Shown: positions 1-8,847, numbered from the stretch's first letter. The stretch is 64,000 bases of DNA from Lentisphaerota bacterium (GCA_021413965.1 JAIOPI010000004.1:62001-126000), one strand, 5' to 3'. Notes: generated by a model from the letters alone, not told the origin. Numbers and translations: made by a program.

Positions 1-774
1 CAGGCTGTTGGTGGTGAGGGTGAAGTCGCGCAGGTACGGCGTGGCATCCAGCGGGTCCTGATGCACCCAGAGGCTCTGACCGGTCCGGCAGTCTCCGACG
101 AAGGGCTCCACGGCCTGGCCATTCACGCGCGTTTCAAAGTGCAGGTGCGGCCCCGTGCTGATGCCGCTGCTGCCCATCAGCCCGAGCTGGTGCCCCGCCC
201 GCACCACCTCGCCGGTACTCACCGCGACACTATCTTTGCGCAGATGCCAGTACCACGACTGATGCCCGCCGCCATGGTCGAGGATCACGTAGTTCGCCGG
301 CTGGTTGGCCCACGTCGTGTTGCGGTCGAATTCGCCGTCGTGGCACGCGATGACGGTCCCATCGAGCGCGGCGAAGACCGGCACGCCGCCATCCTGAAAC
401 GCGAATGTGATGTAGTCGGTGTCGAGGCCGCTGTGCCCATCGTAGGAACGGGTGCCGCAGAAGGGATCCCGCACGCCCCCGCCGGGATCCCGGTCCGTGG
501 TGTTGACGAGAAACACGTCCTCGCCCACGTTGCCGCCCAGGGGATAGAACGGGTAGCGCAGAATTGACGCCCCATCGCGCCGGCGCGGCACGTCCACGGC
601 CGACGGAGCGGGCGCCGCGTCCGGCGAGGTGCAGGTCCACGGTGCGGGCGGGGTCGCCTGGAGTTCGCCGCCGCCGGAGGCATCGCGGGCATCCGCCGGC
701 GCGGCGAGCCCGCCCTGGAGGCCCGACAGGAGGCAGACGATCGCGAACATTCCGCAACGCAGGCGCCCGTGCAT
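1..774 (-). CDS. Exported M23 (LytM-type) metallopeptidase, C-terminus cut by the window edge
   Basis: The frame reads from ATG 774 off the left edge without a stop, so the protein is partial (258 codons visible). Residues 1-25 look like a signal peptide (MHGRLRCGMFAIVCLL, ending near GLAA). A low-complexity linker follows, then an M23 peptidase domain from about residue 110. The zinc-ligand motifs are visible: H114 and D118 in GHSGLD, H177 in WYWHL, and the HLH pair at 210-212 followed by FE. The family cuts peptide cross-links in peptidoglycan or acts as an amidase activator in the periplasm. It lies 112 bp downstream of the MFS gene on the same strand, so co-transcription is possible. Met9 is an alternative start. 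Confidence 0.85.
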   Translation of the reverse strand, partial: MHGRLRCGMFAIVCLLSGLQGGLAAPADARDASGGGELQATPPAPWTCTSPDAAPAPSAVDVPRRRDGASILRYPFYPLGGNVGEDVFLVNTTDRDPGGGVRDPFCGTRSYDGHSGLDTDYITFAFQDGGVPVFAALDGTVIACHDGEFDRNTTWANQPANYVILDHGGGHQSWYWHLRKDSVAVSTGEVVRAGHQLGLMGSSGISTGPHLHFETRVNGQAVEPFVGDCRTGQSLWVHQDPLDATPYLRDFTLTTNSL

Positions 775-886
775 GGCGCAGAGTATGGGCCAGGGGCTGA
801 CGGTCAGTCAATGAGGCACGCGGATCACTCGCCCTGCGCAGGCGGCTCGGCCGGGGCGCCCCGCCGTCCCGCCGCGCACGTGCGGT

Positions 887-2323
887 TCACGCCCCCTCGC
901 GCCCGGGAGGCGACGAGTCGGAGCCGCGCACGATCGAGGCAAACACGCCAAGCACACACAGGGCGGCGAACCCGGCAAAGGCCAGCCGGACGCTGTGCAG
1001 CACCGCCGCATGCGCCGACGGACTGAGCGGCACGCGCCCGACGCACACCGCCAGGATCACCATGACCACGCCCATGCTGAGCATCTGCCCCACGACGCGC
1101 ATCGTCGAGAGAATGCCCGAGGCCGCGCCATAGTGGGAGCGCGGCACCGCGCTCATCACGGCATTCGTGTTGGGCGACGAGAAGAGGCCGAAGCCGAGGC
1201 CCAGCACGGCCAGCCCGCCCACGACATAGCCGAGGCTGGTGCCCTCCTCCAGGAAACAGAAGACCAGCAAGCCCAGCGCCGAGAAGGCCATGCCGGTGGA
1301 TGCCAGCTTGCGCGGCTCGATCCGGTCCGACAGCCGGCCCGCGATCGGCGAGAAGACCGCCATGACGATGGGCTGCGCCACCAGCACGAGCCCGGCCTGC
1401 GACGGCGTCAGATCCTTGACGTACTGCAGGTACAGGCTCAGCAGGAACGAGACGGCGGCGGTGGCGGAGTAGTTCACCAGCGCGGCCGCATTGGCGAAGG
1501 CAAACACCCGATTGCCGCGGAGGGCGGCGACGTCGAAAATCGGGCTGGCGCACCGTGACTCCCAGCGCACGAACGCCGCCAGGCACAAGACTCCCACCCC
1601 GCTCAGCGCCACGCCCTCCAGGTGGGGCAGCCACGAGAGCCCGCCCATGAAGGCGAGCAGGGCCAGCGCGTAGTTCACCGAGCCCCAGATGTCCAGCCGC
1701 GCACCCGGAGCACCCGCCGCATCGCGCGGCACCTTCCAGGCCGTCAGGGCCGTGGCGATCACGCCGGCGGCAATATTGATGATGAAGATCCAGCGCCATC
1801 CCAGCCCTTGCGCGATCAGGCCGCCCAGAAACGGACCGAGGGAAAGTCCGCTGTACACGGCCGCCACGTTCCAGCCCAGGGCGCGCCCGCGCCCCGCCGG
1901 GGGCACAACGGACACGAGGATGGCCATGCCCGAAGCGAAGCCCATGGCCGAACCCGCGCCATGCACAATGCGGCCCGCAATCAGCCACGGCGCGCTCGGC
2001 GCCACCGCGGAGAGCAGCGACCCCGCCGTGTACACCACCATGCCCCAGAGAAACACCTGGCGCCGCCCGCGTATGTCGCCCAACCGGCCGCTGGGCAGCA
2101 GAAACACGGCCGTGGAGAGACTGTAGGCCGTGACCACCCAGCCGAGCACCACCGCGTTGATCGTGAACTCGCGCCCAATGGGCGGCAACGCCACGTTCAA
2201 TGCGGACCCCATGAAGGGCGCCAGAAAGGAGGACAGGATCACCACCGCGATGGTGGCCGCCGCCGGATGTGGAGCCGCGCGACTCGATGGATGCACCTCG
2301 GTCATGTGGGCCGAAGTATGCAT
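887..2323 (-). CDS. MFS transporter, DHA2-like drug exporter family
   Basis: The 478-residue protein has many hydrophobic segments. The MFS loop 2-3 signature is visible (GRLGDIRGRRQVF, about residue 99), and the family motif at the end of helix 5 appears as GLSLGPFLGGLIAQ. 'GWRWIFIINIAAG' is typical of the 14-helix DHA2 group, proton-driven exporters of drugs or small metabolites at the inner membrane. The start ATG 2323 follows a weak GGGG-type ribosome site; Met7 (2305) is an alternative. The gene is divergent from the glycogen synthase at 2465. The substrate cannot be read from sequence. Confidence 0.85.
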   Translation of the reverse strand: MHTSAHMTEVHPSSRAAPHPAAATIAVVILSSFLAPFMGSALNVALPPIGREFTINAVVLGWVVTAYSLSTAVFLLPSGRLGDIRGRRQVFLWGMVVYTAGSLLSAVAPSAPWLIAGRIVHGAGSAMGFASGMAILVSVVPPAGRGRALGWNVAAVYSGLSLGPFLGGLIAQGLGWRWIFIINIAAGVIATALTAWKVPRDAAGAPGARLDIWGSVNYALALLAFMGGLSWLPHLEGVALSGVGVLCLAAFVRWESRCASPIFDVAALRGNRVFAFANAAALVNYSATAAVSFLLSLYLQYVKDLTPSQAGLVLVAQPIVMAVFSPIAGRLSDRIEPRKLASTGMAFSALGLLVFCFLEEGTSLGYVVGGLAVLGLGFGLFSSPNTNAVMSAVPRSHYGAASGILSTMRVVGQMLSMGVVMVILAVCVGRVPLSPSAHAAVLHSVRLAFAGFAALCVLGVFASIVRGSDSSPPGREGA

Positions 2324-2464
2324 GATCAGCCCCGGACGACAAGCGGGATCCCGGCGAGCCGGCCCTCCACACGACGCCCTCCTTCGTGGTATGGATTCGC
2401 GGCCGCTTTGTGTATCATGCGGCCCGTGACTTCAGCCCTTTGCTCAGAGAGGTGGATCTAAACT

Positions 2465-4474
2465 ATGGCCAAGACACGTAAGAAACGCTCCTCGGAATCG
2501 CCCTTGGACCGCCCCACCCACGCGGCCCTTAACCTCGAAGCCCCCGCCGCCGTGGGCCCCAATACCCCCGGCCAGGAAGCCACCTGGACCGCCCCCGACG
2601 TCCCGGATTGGATTTCGAATCCGCCCAGCCCGGGCCCCGGCATCCAGGACCAGCCCGTCCCCGCCACACCCGCTGATATTCCCACCCGCCCGTTCCTGTT
2701 CGAAGTTGCCTGGGAAGTCTGCTGGCAGCTCGGCGGCATCTATACCGTCCTGCGCAGCAAGGTGCCGCAAATGACGCGCACGTGGGACGACCGCTACTGC
2801 CTGCTGGGGCCCTATAATGGCAACACGGCGTCCGTCGAGCTGGAACCGCTGCCCCTGCCGGACACACCCGTCGGCTATGCCGTCCAGAAGATGCGCGACA
2901 TGGGCGTCGAGGTGCACTATGGCCGCTGGCTCGTCACCGGCAAACCGCAGTGCGTGCTGTTTGACATCGGCAGCGCCTGGTCGCGCCTGGCCGAATTCAA
3001 ATACTTCATGTGGGTCGATCACCAGATCGCCTGCCCAGACGGCGACACCGAAGTGAACAACGTGGTCGTGCTCGGCTTCTTGGTCAGCATGTACCTGCAG
3101 CATGTCTGCAATGCCCCCCGCGCCACCCTGCCGGTCCTTGCACACTACCACGAGTGGATGGGCGGCCTCGCCGTGCTGCGCGTCCGGCATCTCGGCCTGC
3201 CCGTGGCCCAGGTCTTCACCACCCACGCCACGCTGCTCGGCCGCTACCTCTGCACCGACAACGAGGACTTCTACGCCAAGCTGCCCTGGATCAATCCCGA
3301 CCAGGCGGCCGGGCACTACAACATCTACGCCCGCTACTGCATCGAACGCGGTGCGGCCCACGGCGCGGACGTGTTCACGACGGTCTCCGACATCACCGGC
3401 ATCGAGGCCGAGAAACTGCTCGGCCGCAAGCCCGACGTGCTGACGCCCAACGGCCTGAACATCCAGAAGTTCGCCGCCCTGCACGAGTTCCAGAACCTGC
3501 ACAAGGAGTACAAGCAGGAGATCCACCGCTTCGTGTCCGGCCACTTCTTCCCGAGCTATCACTTCGATCTCGATCACACCATCTACCTGTTCACCTCGGG
3601 CCGCTACGAGTACAACAACAAGGGCTACAACCTTTTCATCGAGAGCCTCGCCCGCCTCAACCACTGGCTCAAGGCCGGCAACGTTCCCGTCACCGTCGTG
3701 GCCTTTCTCATCACGCGCGCCCCCTGCCGCAGCATCAACGTGGACGTGTTGAAGAACCAGTCCATGTACAGCGAACTCGAGCAGGCCTGCCGCGAAGTGA
3801 AGGAGGGGCTCTACGAGAACCTCGTCAACACGGTCAGCGAGGGGCGCGTGCCGGACGGTCGCGAGTTGCTGACCGAGGACATGCTCACCAAGATCAAGCG
3901 CTCCATGCACGCCTGGCGCACGCGGCGGCAGCCCATCATCGTCACGCACGACCTGCTGGACGATGCCGGCGATCCCGTCCTCAGGCAGGTGCGCACCTGC
4001 GGTCTGCTCAATGCCAAGGACGATCCCGTGAAGATCGTCTTCCATCCGGACTTCCTGAGTGCCACCAGCCCGCTCATCGGCTTGGACTACGACCAGTTCG
4101 TGCGCGGCTGCCACCTGGGCGTGTTTCCCAGCTACTACGAGCCGTGGGGCTACACGCCCATGGAAGCCGTTGCCAGCGGCACCCCGGCGATCACCAGCGA
4201 TCTCGCCGGCTTCGGGTCCTACGTGACCAAGAGCATCGAAGACCCCGCCGGAAACGGGCTCTTCATTGTCGGGCGGCGCCACGCCAGCTTCGACCAGGCG
4301 GCGCATCAGCTCACGGAGATCCTCTACAACTTTGCCACGAAGGACCGCCGCGCCCGCATCGAACTGCGCAACCGCACCGAGCGACTCTCCGAACACTTCG
4401 ACTGGTCGCGCCTGATCGGCCACTACGCGGAGGCGCACCGCCTCGCCCTGAGCCGACGCACGCAGGCACGGTGA
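2465..4474 (+). CDS. Glycogen synthase, GT3 (eukaryote-like) family
   Basis: The protein has 669 residues. A Pro/Ala-rich, probably disordered tail of about 75 residues precedes the catalytic domain. The GT3 opening motif is clear (FEVAWEVCWQLGGIYTVL), as is the family block VFTTHATLLGRYLC. The GT-B C-terminal E-x7-E motif lies at E559-E567 in YEPWGYTPMEA. GT3 enzymes transfer glucose from UDP-glucose to the non-reducing end of alpha-1,4-glucan in the cytoplasm. This differs from the ADP-glucose GT5 type (GlgA) of most bacteria. ATG 2465 follows a GAGAGGTGG ribosome site. The catalytic body is about normal length for the family. No other glycogen genes are nearby. Confidence 0.9.
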   Translation: MAKTRKKRSSESPLDRPTHAALNLEAPAAVGPNTPGQEATWTAPDVPDWISNPPSPGPGIQDQPVPATPADIPTRPFLFEVAWEVCWQLGGIYTVLRSKVPQMTRTWDDRYCLLGPYNGNTASVELEPLPLPDTPVGYAVQKMRDMGVEVHYGRWLVTGKPQCVLFDIGSAWSRLAEFKYFMWVDHQIACPDGDTEVNNVVVLGFLVSMYLQHVCNAPRATLPVLAHYHEWMGGLAVLRVRHLGLPVAQVFTTHATLLGRYLCTDNEDFYAKLPWINPDQAAGHYNIYARYCIERGAAHGADVFTTVSDITGIEAEKLLGRKPDVLTPNGLNIQKFAALHEFQNLHKEYKQEIHRFVSGHFFPSYHFDLDHTIYLFTSGRYEYNNKGYNLFIESLARLNHWLKAGNVPVTVVAFLITRAPCRSINVDVLKNQSMYSELEQACREVKEGLYENLVNTVSEGRVPDGRELLTEDMLTKIKRSMHAWRTRRQPIIVTHDLLDDAGDPVLRQVRTCGLLNAKDDPVKIVFHPDFLSATSPLIGLDYDQFVRGCHLGVFPSYYEPWGYTPMEAVASGTPAITSDLAGFGSYVTKSIEDPAGNGLFIVGRRHASFDQAAHQLTEILYNFATKDRRARIELRNRTERLSEHFDWSRLIGHYAEAHRLALSRRTQAR

Positions 4475-4479
4475 GCACA

Positions 4480-4494
4480 GCCTGCCGGGCAGGC
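4480..4494. terminator. GC hairpin between convergent genes
   Basis: GCCTGC and GCAGGC form a perfect 6-bp stem with a CGG loop, just after the glycogen synthase stop and before the converging esterase gene. There is no T-tract on either side, so intrinsic terminator function is only suggested by position. Confidence 0.3.
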
Positions 4495-4536
4495 GGGCGA
4501 TTGGCGGTCCCGGCGGACGCAACGCGCCGAACGACG

Positions 4537-5493
4537 TCACGCCCACGCGGGCGCATCCGGCCAGAGCACGCGCTCCGCACAGCGCGCGTGCATGGCGTTT
4601 TCCGCCACGGCCCCCGGATGGTTGAAATGCCCCGCCGTGAGCGCCAGCAACTCCGTCGGGCCCGCAAGGGCATTGCAGACGGCGAACTGCCCGGGGGGCG
4701 GCACGGCGGGATCAAACCGCGCCGGGACGGCCAGCATCGGGATGCGTATGCGGCGCGCGGCGGACGCCGCGTCAAAATACGCCAGCACCTCCCGGGCCGC
4801 CGGATGGTCCTGCACGTGCCGCCGGACGCATTCGCCACTGCCCACGCAAGGCATCGTGAGCCGCAGCGGATGGTGGCCGAAGGTGGGAACCACCAGGTGG
4901 CCGCGGCGGTAGCGTGGCTCCCACGGGAGCGCCAGCGCGCCCAGCCCGCCGCCAAAACTTTCCCCGGAGTAGAGCATGCGCCCACGCGTGGCGGGCACGA
5001 GGTCCTCGAGCGCGCGGGCCGCGCTCCAGAGCGCCGCCACGCAATGGCGCAGGATGTAGGTGTCGCGCCGGGCGATGCCGTGCACCACGTGCCGCTCGTA
5101 GCCATCGGGGATCCCGGGATCGGCAGACAGCGAAAACCCCGGCGCGCACACGAACAGGAATGCCGCCGCCCGGCGCGGATACTCCGGGCTCAGCCGCGGC
5201 GCATAACCGTGCCCAACGATGGCGCCAACCGCCACCGGGCGGTCGCGCGGCTCCACCAGCCAGGCGCCCACGCGCACGCCGTCGAGCGTCTGAAAACGCA
5301 GCACGCGCAGGCGATGCTCCTCACTCGCCGACTCGCGCTCCTCGACGTCCAGCCCCAGCGGGTGCGCCATGGTCGCGGCATACGTCTCGCGCCAGAAGGC
5401 ATCAAAATCCGCGGGCTCGGGCGGCGGCTGAATCGCCCGCAGGGCCTCTTCGGAATAGCCGTAGCTCGGATCGAACGCAAAAGGGTGTTGCAT
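4537..5493 (-). CDS. Acetyl xylan esterase (AXE1)-family alpha/beta hydrolase
   Basis: The 318-residue protein from ATG 5493 has no obvious signal peptide. The nucleophile elbow GESFGGG and a late Asp (ARFDPAVPP) and His (TAGHFNHPG) supply a Ser-Asp-His triad in AXE1/cephalosporin-C-deacetylase order. The N-terminal segment (PPPEPADFDAFWRETYA) is typical of the family. These enzymes remove O-acetyl groups from sugars, usually in the cytoplasm. The frame stays open upstream to 5772, but that would overlap the divergent gene at 5618, so 5493 was chosen. The divergent 124-bp gap shows no clear operator. Confidence 0.75.
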   Translation of the reverse strand: MQHPFAFDPSYGYSEEALRAIQPPPEPADFDAFWRETYAATMAHPLGLDVEERESASEEHRLRVLRFQTLDGVRVGAWLVEPRDRPVAVGAIVGHGYAPRLSPEYPRRAAAFLFVCAPGFSLSADPGIPDGYERHVVHGIARRDTYILRHCVAALWSAARALEDLVPATRGRMLYSGESFGGGLGALALPWEPRYRRGHLVVPTFGHHPLRLTMPCVGSGECVRRHVQDHPAAREVLAYFDAASAARRIRIPMLAVPARFDPAVPPPGQFAVCNALAGPTELLALTAGHFNHPGAVAENAMHARCAERVLWPDAPAWA

Positions 5494-5617
5494 GATGGCG
5501 GGGTATGGTAGCGGCTGCCATCGCGCGGGGGAAGCGGCATCATGCGTCCGCCGCATGCAGGGATTGCGTCTCGGCGTGTAAGGAGTAGCATGCTGGGTGT
5601 CTATTGAAGGAGGAGCC

Positions 5618-6145
5618 ATGCCACGCCAACCCATCGGGATCGACGACCTCACGGTCCACTCGCACCAGCTCTGGAACCAGCAGTGGCTGCTCCTGACCGG
5701 CGGCGACTTCGCCGCCGGCCGGTACAACACCATGACCGTCTCCTGGGGCAGTCTGGGGACGATCTGGAACAAGCCCTTCGCCCAGGTCGTCGTGCGCCCC
5801 AGCCGTTACACACGCGAGTTCCTGGAGCAGTTCCCGACGTTCACGCTGTCCGCCTTCCCCTCCCAGCATCGCGAGGCCCTCAAACTGCTCGGCACCAAGT
5901 CCGGCCGTGACGGCGATAAGATCGCCGAATCCGGACTCACGCCCTGCGCGTCCCAATCCGTCGCGGCACCCTCCTTCGAAGAAGCCAGCCTCGTGATCGA
6001 GTGCCGCAAGATGTACTGGCAGGATATGGACGCCACCCATTTCATCGATCCTGCCATCGCCACCAATTACCCGCGCAACGACTACCACCGCATCTACTGG
6101 GGCGAGATCCTGGCCGTCAGCGGAACCAACGACTACCGCCCCTGA
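5618..6145 (+). CDS. Flavin-reductase-like (FMN-binding) protein
   Basis: The 175-residue protein resembles the flavin reductase-like domain of split-barrel flavoproteins: 'NTMTVSWGSLGTIWNKP' near the N-terminus, 'RYTREFLEQFPTFTLSAF', and a C-terminal strand 'DYHRIYWGEILAV'. The family binds FMN; its physiological partner is not evident. ATG 5618 was chosen because a strong AAGGAGGAG ribosome site sits directly before it. The in-frame GTG at 5597 would place that site inside the coding region. The gene is followed 32 bp later by the converging histidine kinase. Confidence 0.75.
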   Translation: MPRQPIGIDDLTVHSHQLWNQQWLLLTGGDFAAGRYNTMTVSWGSLGTIWNKPFAQVVVRPSRYTREFLEQFPTFTLSAFPSQHREALKLLGTKSGRDGDKIAESGLTPCASQSVAAPSFEEASLVIECRKMYWQDMDATHFIDPAIATNYPRNDYHRIYWGEILAVSGTNDYRP

Positions 6146-6177
6146 GCCGGCATGGCCCCCCCGAGCGCGCCACGCGC

Positions 6178-6888
6178 TCACGGCACCGGAAACTCACAGA
6201 CAACCATGGTCCCGCCCCCGTCATGGGGACTGATGCACAGCCGCCCGGCGATCGCATCGGCCCGGTAGCGCATGATCGTAAGCCCCATGCCGGCGCCCCC
6301 GCCGCCGCTCGCGGGCATGCCGGACCCATCGTCGCGGATGGACAATCGCCCGCGCGTTCTGCCCGCCGACAGATTCACCTCGATGCGCGACGCCCGGCCG
6401 TGCCGCACCGCATTGCACACACTCTCCCGTGCGATTCCGTGCAGGTGACTGGCCACCTCATCCCGCCACGGAATCCGGTGCACTCGTGAACGGCAGCGGC
6501 AGACCACGGCATATCGCCAGGCGGTGTCCGTGCACAGCTGTCGCAGCGCCCCGGGGAGTTCGTCCTGGGTCACATTCAGGCAGGCCGTGCGCTGCAGCAT
6601 CGCGCGCAAGTGCCCGAGTGCCCCGGAGAGGCACGACTCAATGCGCGCCACGTCCGAGACGTCCTTGAGCCCCCGGTGCCGGAACCGTCGCTCCAGCATG
6701 CGGACCAGCAGCGCCGCACCCGACAGTTCCTGGGCCACCGAATCGTGCAGCTCCCGACTGATGCGATGTCGTTCGCACAGGACGGCCTGCGCCACGCGCG
6801 CCTCCACGCCATCCCCACCCCGCCCTCCCGCGCGCCTCGCCTCGCCTGCGGCGCGCCGATGGATCGAACGCTTCTGTTTCGTCTGCAT
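6178..6888 (-). CDS. Soluble NarL-type sensor histidine kinase (HisKA_3 plus HATPase_c)
   Basis: The 236-residue protein has an Arg-rich N-terminus, then the HisKA_3 H-box (RISRELHDSVAQELSG) with the phospho-acceptor His. An HATPase_c domain follows: N-box 'ARESVCNAVRHG', G1 box 'DDGSGMP', and a Gly-rich lid ending in GMGLTIMRYRA. No sensor domain or membrane segment is present, so it is likely cytoplasmic and dependent on a partner. No response regulator lies beside it. ATG 6888 follows AGGAGTAGGGCC, a good ribosome site; the longer in-frame start at 7017 would run through the palindrome at 6977. It is divergent from the WYL regulator. Confidence 0.8.
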   Translation of the reverse strand: MQTKQKRSIHRRAAGEARRAGGRGGDGVEARVAQAVLCERHRISRELHDSVAQELSGAALLVRMLERRFRHRGLKDVSDVARIESCLSGALGHLRAMLQRTACLNVTQDELPGALRQLCTDTAWRYAVVCRCRSRVHRIPWRDEVASHLHGIARESVCNAVRHGRASRIEVNLSAGRTRGRLSIRDDGSGMPASGGGGAGMGLTIMRYRADAIAGRLCISPHDGGGTMVVCEFPVP

Positions 6889-6976
6889 GGCCCTACTCCT
6901 GCCCGATGGCTGGACATAAACCGAAGCCAGCGTATCCGGGCGCTTGTATTTCCGTGGGCGCCATGTTACCTGAGAT

Positions 6977-6999
6977 AGACGGACATCATGAGTCCGTCT
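6977..6999. promoter_or_regulatory. Palindrome 1 in the kinase/WYL divergent region (candidate operator)
   Basis: AGACGGAC and GTCCGTCT form perfect 8-bp arms around a 7-base centre. The core GACGGAC-n7-GTCCGYC recurs at 7022-7042. It lies about 89 bp upstream of the kinase start and 73 bp upstream of the WYL start. WYL proteins often control their own divergent promoters, so autoregulation is a reasonable inference. Confidence 0.55.
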
Positions 7000-7021
7000 G
7001 CTCTCAGGCATCACCATTCGT

Positions 7022-7042
7022 GACGGACACTCTGTGTCCGCC
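7022..7042. promoter_or_regulatory. Palindrome 2 in the kinase/WYL divergent region (candidate operator)
   Basis: CGGACAC and GTGTCCG face each other around TCT, inside the same GACGGAC-n7-GTCCGCC frame as the site at 6977. The two centres are 44 bp apart, close to four helical turns. The site ends about 30 bp before the WYL start, where a repressor could block transcription. Confidence 0.55.
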
Positions 7043-7072
7043 TACACCGTTCAAGGGGGAGGACGCGACGAC

Positions 7073-8047
7073 ATGGAACGCAGCAAATCCCAATTTTCCC
7101 GGCTGATGGAACTGGATCGTCGCATCCGCGCCGGGGAATACCCCAATTGCCTGACGTTTGCCCGGAAGTGGGAGGTTTCCCAGAAGACCGTGCAGCGCGA
7201 CGTCGATTTCCTGCGCGACCAGCTCGACGCCCCTGTGGTCTACGACAAGGCGAAAAAGGGATTCTGTTACACAAATCGCAACTGGTTCCTGCCGTCCCTG
7301 AGCCTGGGCGAAGGCGATCTATTTGATCTCCTGGTGGCCAGCCGGGCCCTTGACCAGTACCGCGGCACGCCCGTCGCCAAGCAGTTGGGCCGGATTTTTG
7401 CGCGGCTATCCGAACTGATGCCGGAGCAAGTCACGGTGCGCCCCGAACTGGTCTACTCCCAGTTCAGCTTCACCAGCCCGCCGGCCCGGCCGGTCGACGA
7501 GGCAATCTGGGTGTCCGTCGTGCGGGGCCTGCAATACCGGCTGAAGCTGCGCATGCGGTACCGGACGATCCGTGCGCCGGAGTCCAGGGAGCGCGAGCTG
7601 TCTCCTTTTCATATCGCGAACCTCCAGGGCGACTGGTACGTCTTCGGCTGGGACAGCCTGCGGGAAAGCGTCCGTCAGTTCGCCATGTCGCGCATCCAAT
7701 CCTGCACGGTAACGACCACGCCTTTTGATGTCCCGGTGGATTTCGATCCCCAAAAACTGCTCGCCCACACGTTCTCGCGCTTCTCCATGGGCCCCACCAA
7801 CCACAAGGTGAAGCTGCTCTTCGACGCCGAGGTCGCCGAGTCCGTCCTCGACCGACAATGGCATGCGGACCAGCAGTTGCGCATCCGCAAGGATGGACGC
7901 ATTCAGATCACCTTTCATCTCGCCGGCTTGTGGGAGGTGTATCGCTGGGTCCTCGCCTGGGGGCGCCACGTCCGCGTTCTCGCGCCGGCAGAGCTTCAAG
8001 GCATGGTCGCGCGCGAGATCCGTGCCATGCACCGGCAACTGCGCTGA
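7073..8047 (+). CDS. WYL-domain transcriptional regulator with N-terminal HTH
   Basis: The 324-residue protein begins with a DeoR/HTH_11-like helix-turn-helix (FSRLMELDRRI ... FARKWEVSQKTVQRDVDFLR). A middle region typical of YafY-like regulators follows, then a WYL domain with the 'GDWYVFGWDS' strand near residue 195. A WYL C-terminal extension ends the protein (GLWEVYRWVLAWGRHVRVLAP). WYL domains bind ligands, in known cases nucleic acids or nucleotides. ATG 7073 was chosen because GGGGGAGGA lies 11-18 bases upstream; an in-frame start at 7034 exists. Two matching palindromes lie upstream. Confidence 0.85.
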   Translation: MERSKSQFSRLMELDRRIRAGEYPNCLTFARKWEVSQKTVQRDVDFLRDQLDAPVVYDKAKKGFCYTNRNWFLPSLSLGEGDLFDLLVASRALDQYRGTPVAKQLGRIFARLSELMPEQVTVRPELVYSQFSFTSPPARPVDEAIWVSVVRGLQYRLKLRMRYRTIRAPESRERELSPFHIANLQGDWYVFGWDSLRESVRQFAMSRIQSCTVTTTPFDVPVDFDPQKLLAHTFSRFSMGPTNHKVKLLFDAEVAESVLDRQWHADQQLRIRKDGRIQITFHLAGLWEVYRWVLAWGRHVRVLAPAELQGMVAREIRAMHRQLR

Positions 8048-8164
8048 ACGCCCCGCGCCATCACGCCGCCGCCATCGCCACCTGCGTGATCCGGTCCTCT
8101 GGCCGCCGGGCCGCTCGTCACCGCGCTTGCCGCCTTGGCCATGGTCTGTCATGCTCCGCCCCCT

Positions 8165-8611
8165 ATGGCTGACCGTCGCACACCGCTGCGCAAAACGCCC
8201 GTCGAGATCCTTGGCGATCTCATGGACGGTCACCGGGAGGCCCTGATCAGCGGCGTCGAAACGGGCAAGAAATACCTGCTCAACTTCGCGGAGCGCAACG
8301 AGTCGCTCCCCAACGCCGTTAAGTTCTTTCTCCACGATCTGCTCGTCGAAGACGCCTATGCGACCGACGACCTCGGGACGTGCCGCGCGGCGGTGGCCTC
8401 GGCCACGGCCTACCTGCCGGCCGCACAGGCCGACATGCTCCAGCGCTTTCGCGAATACAGCCCGTCAATCCGTATGTTCGAACGGGGCATCGCCCTTGCC
8501 ATGGATGAGGGGGAGCTCGAACAGGCGCTGGCTCTCTGCGAGCAGGCCATGGCCCTCGGCATGGGGCCAGCCTACGCGGCCAAGCGCGCGTCCATTGAGC
8601 GGATGCTGTAG
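8165..8611 (+). CDS. Hypothetical helical protein
   Basis: This is a 148-residue product not recognised as a known family. It is rich in Ala, Leu and Glu. The C-terminal half (ALAMDEGELEQALALCEQAM ... AYAAKRASIERML) looks like one or two TPR-type helical hairpins. No signal peptide or membrane segment is visible. It follows the WYL regulator on the same strand after a 117-bp gap and may be co-transcribed. The start is uncertain: neither ATG 8165 nor the earlier TTG 8135 or ATG 8141 has a convincing ribosome site. Confidence 0.55.
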   Translation: MADRRTPLRKTPVEILGDLMDGHREALISGVETGKKYLLNFAERNESLPNAVKFFLHDLLVEDAYATDDLGTCRAAVASATAYLPAAQADMLQRFREYSPSIRMFERGIALAMDEGELEQALALCEQAMALGMGPAYAAKRASIERML

Positions 8612-8676
8612 CACACAGCCTGCCTGGTCTGGCAAACGGCCACCACCATCCACCCTCGACGCGCCAGCAGCGTCGC

Positions 8677-8847
8677 TCACGGGCGCCGCGCCACCGCGGG
8701 CGACCGATCGGGGTGGGCTCGGACCCTGGCCTCAACCAGCACGATCAACTTGGGGGCGATCTGGTCCAACGGCAGGATGAAATCCACATGGCCGGTCTGA
8801 ATCGACGTCAGCGGCATGCTGAAATCCTGCGCAGACGGGTGGACGCG
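8677..8847 (-). pseudogene. Remnant of a CheB-type methylesterase domain C-terminus
   Basis: The 355-bp gap 8612-8966 holds no intact gene. On the minus strand one short frame reads RVHPSAQDFSMPLTSIQTGH, then VDFILPLDQIAPKLI, and stops at 8677. This resembles the end of the CheB methylesterase domain (usual pattern: QDP..A.f.gMP..AI.tG.vDfvLPl..IA..L). Everything N-terminal to it, including the nucleophile serine region, is absent upstream. A longer CheB or CheB/CheR-type gene was probably lost to deletion. The rest of the gap shows nothing else recognisable. Confidence 0.5.

Noticed and set aside
2444..4546. Minus-strand open frame of 700 codons opposite the glycogen synthase
   Set aside because: The plus strand carries the unmistakable GT3 protein; the antisense reading has no family motif.
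5494..5772. Longer N-terminus for the AXE1-family esterase
   Set aside because: It would overlap the divergent flavin-reductase gene and its ribosome site, and the family body begins just after Met at 5493.
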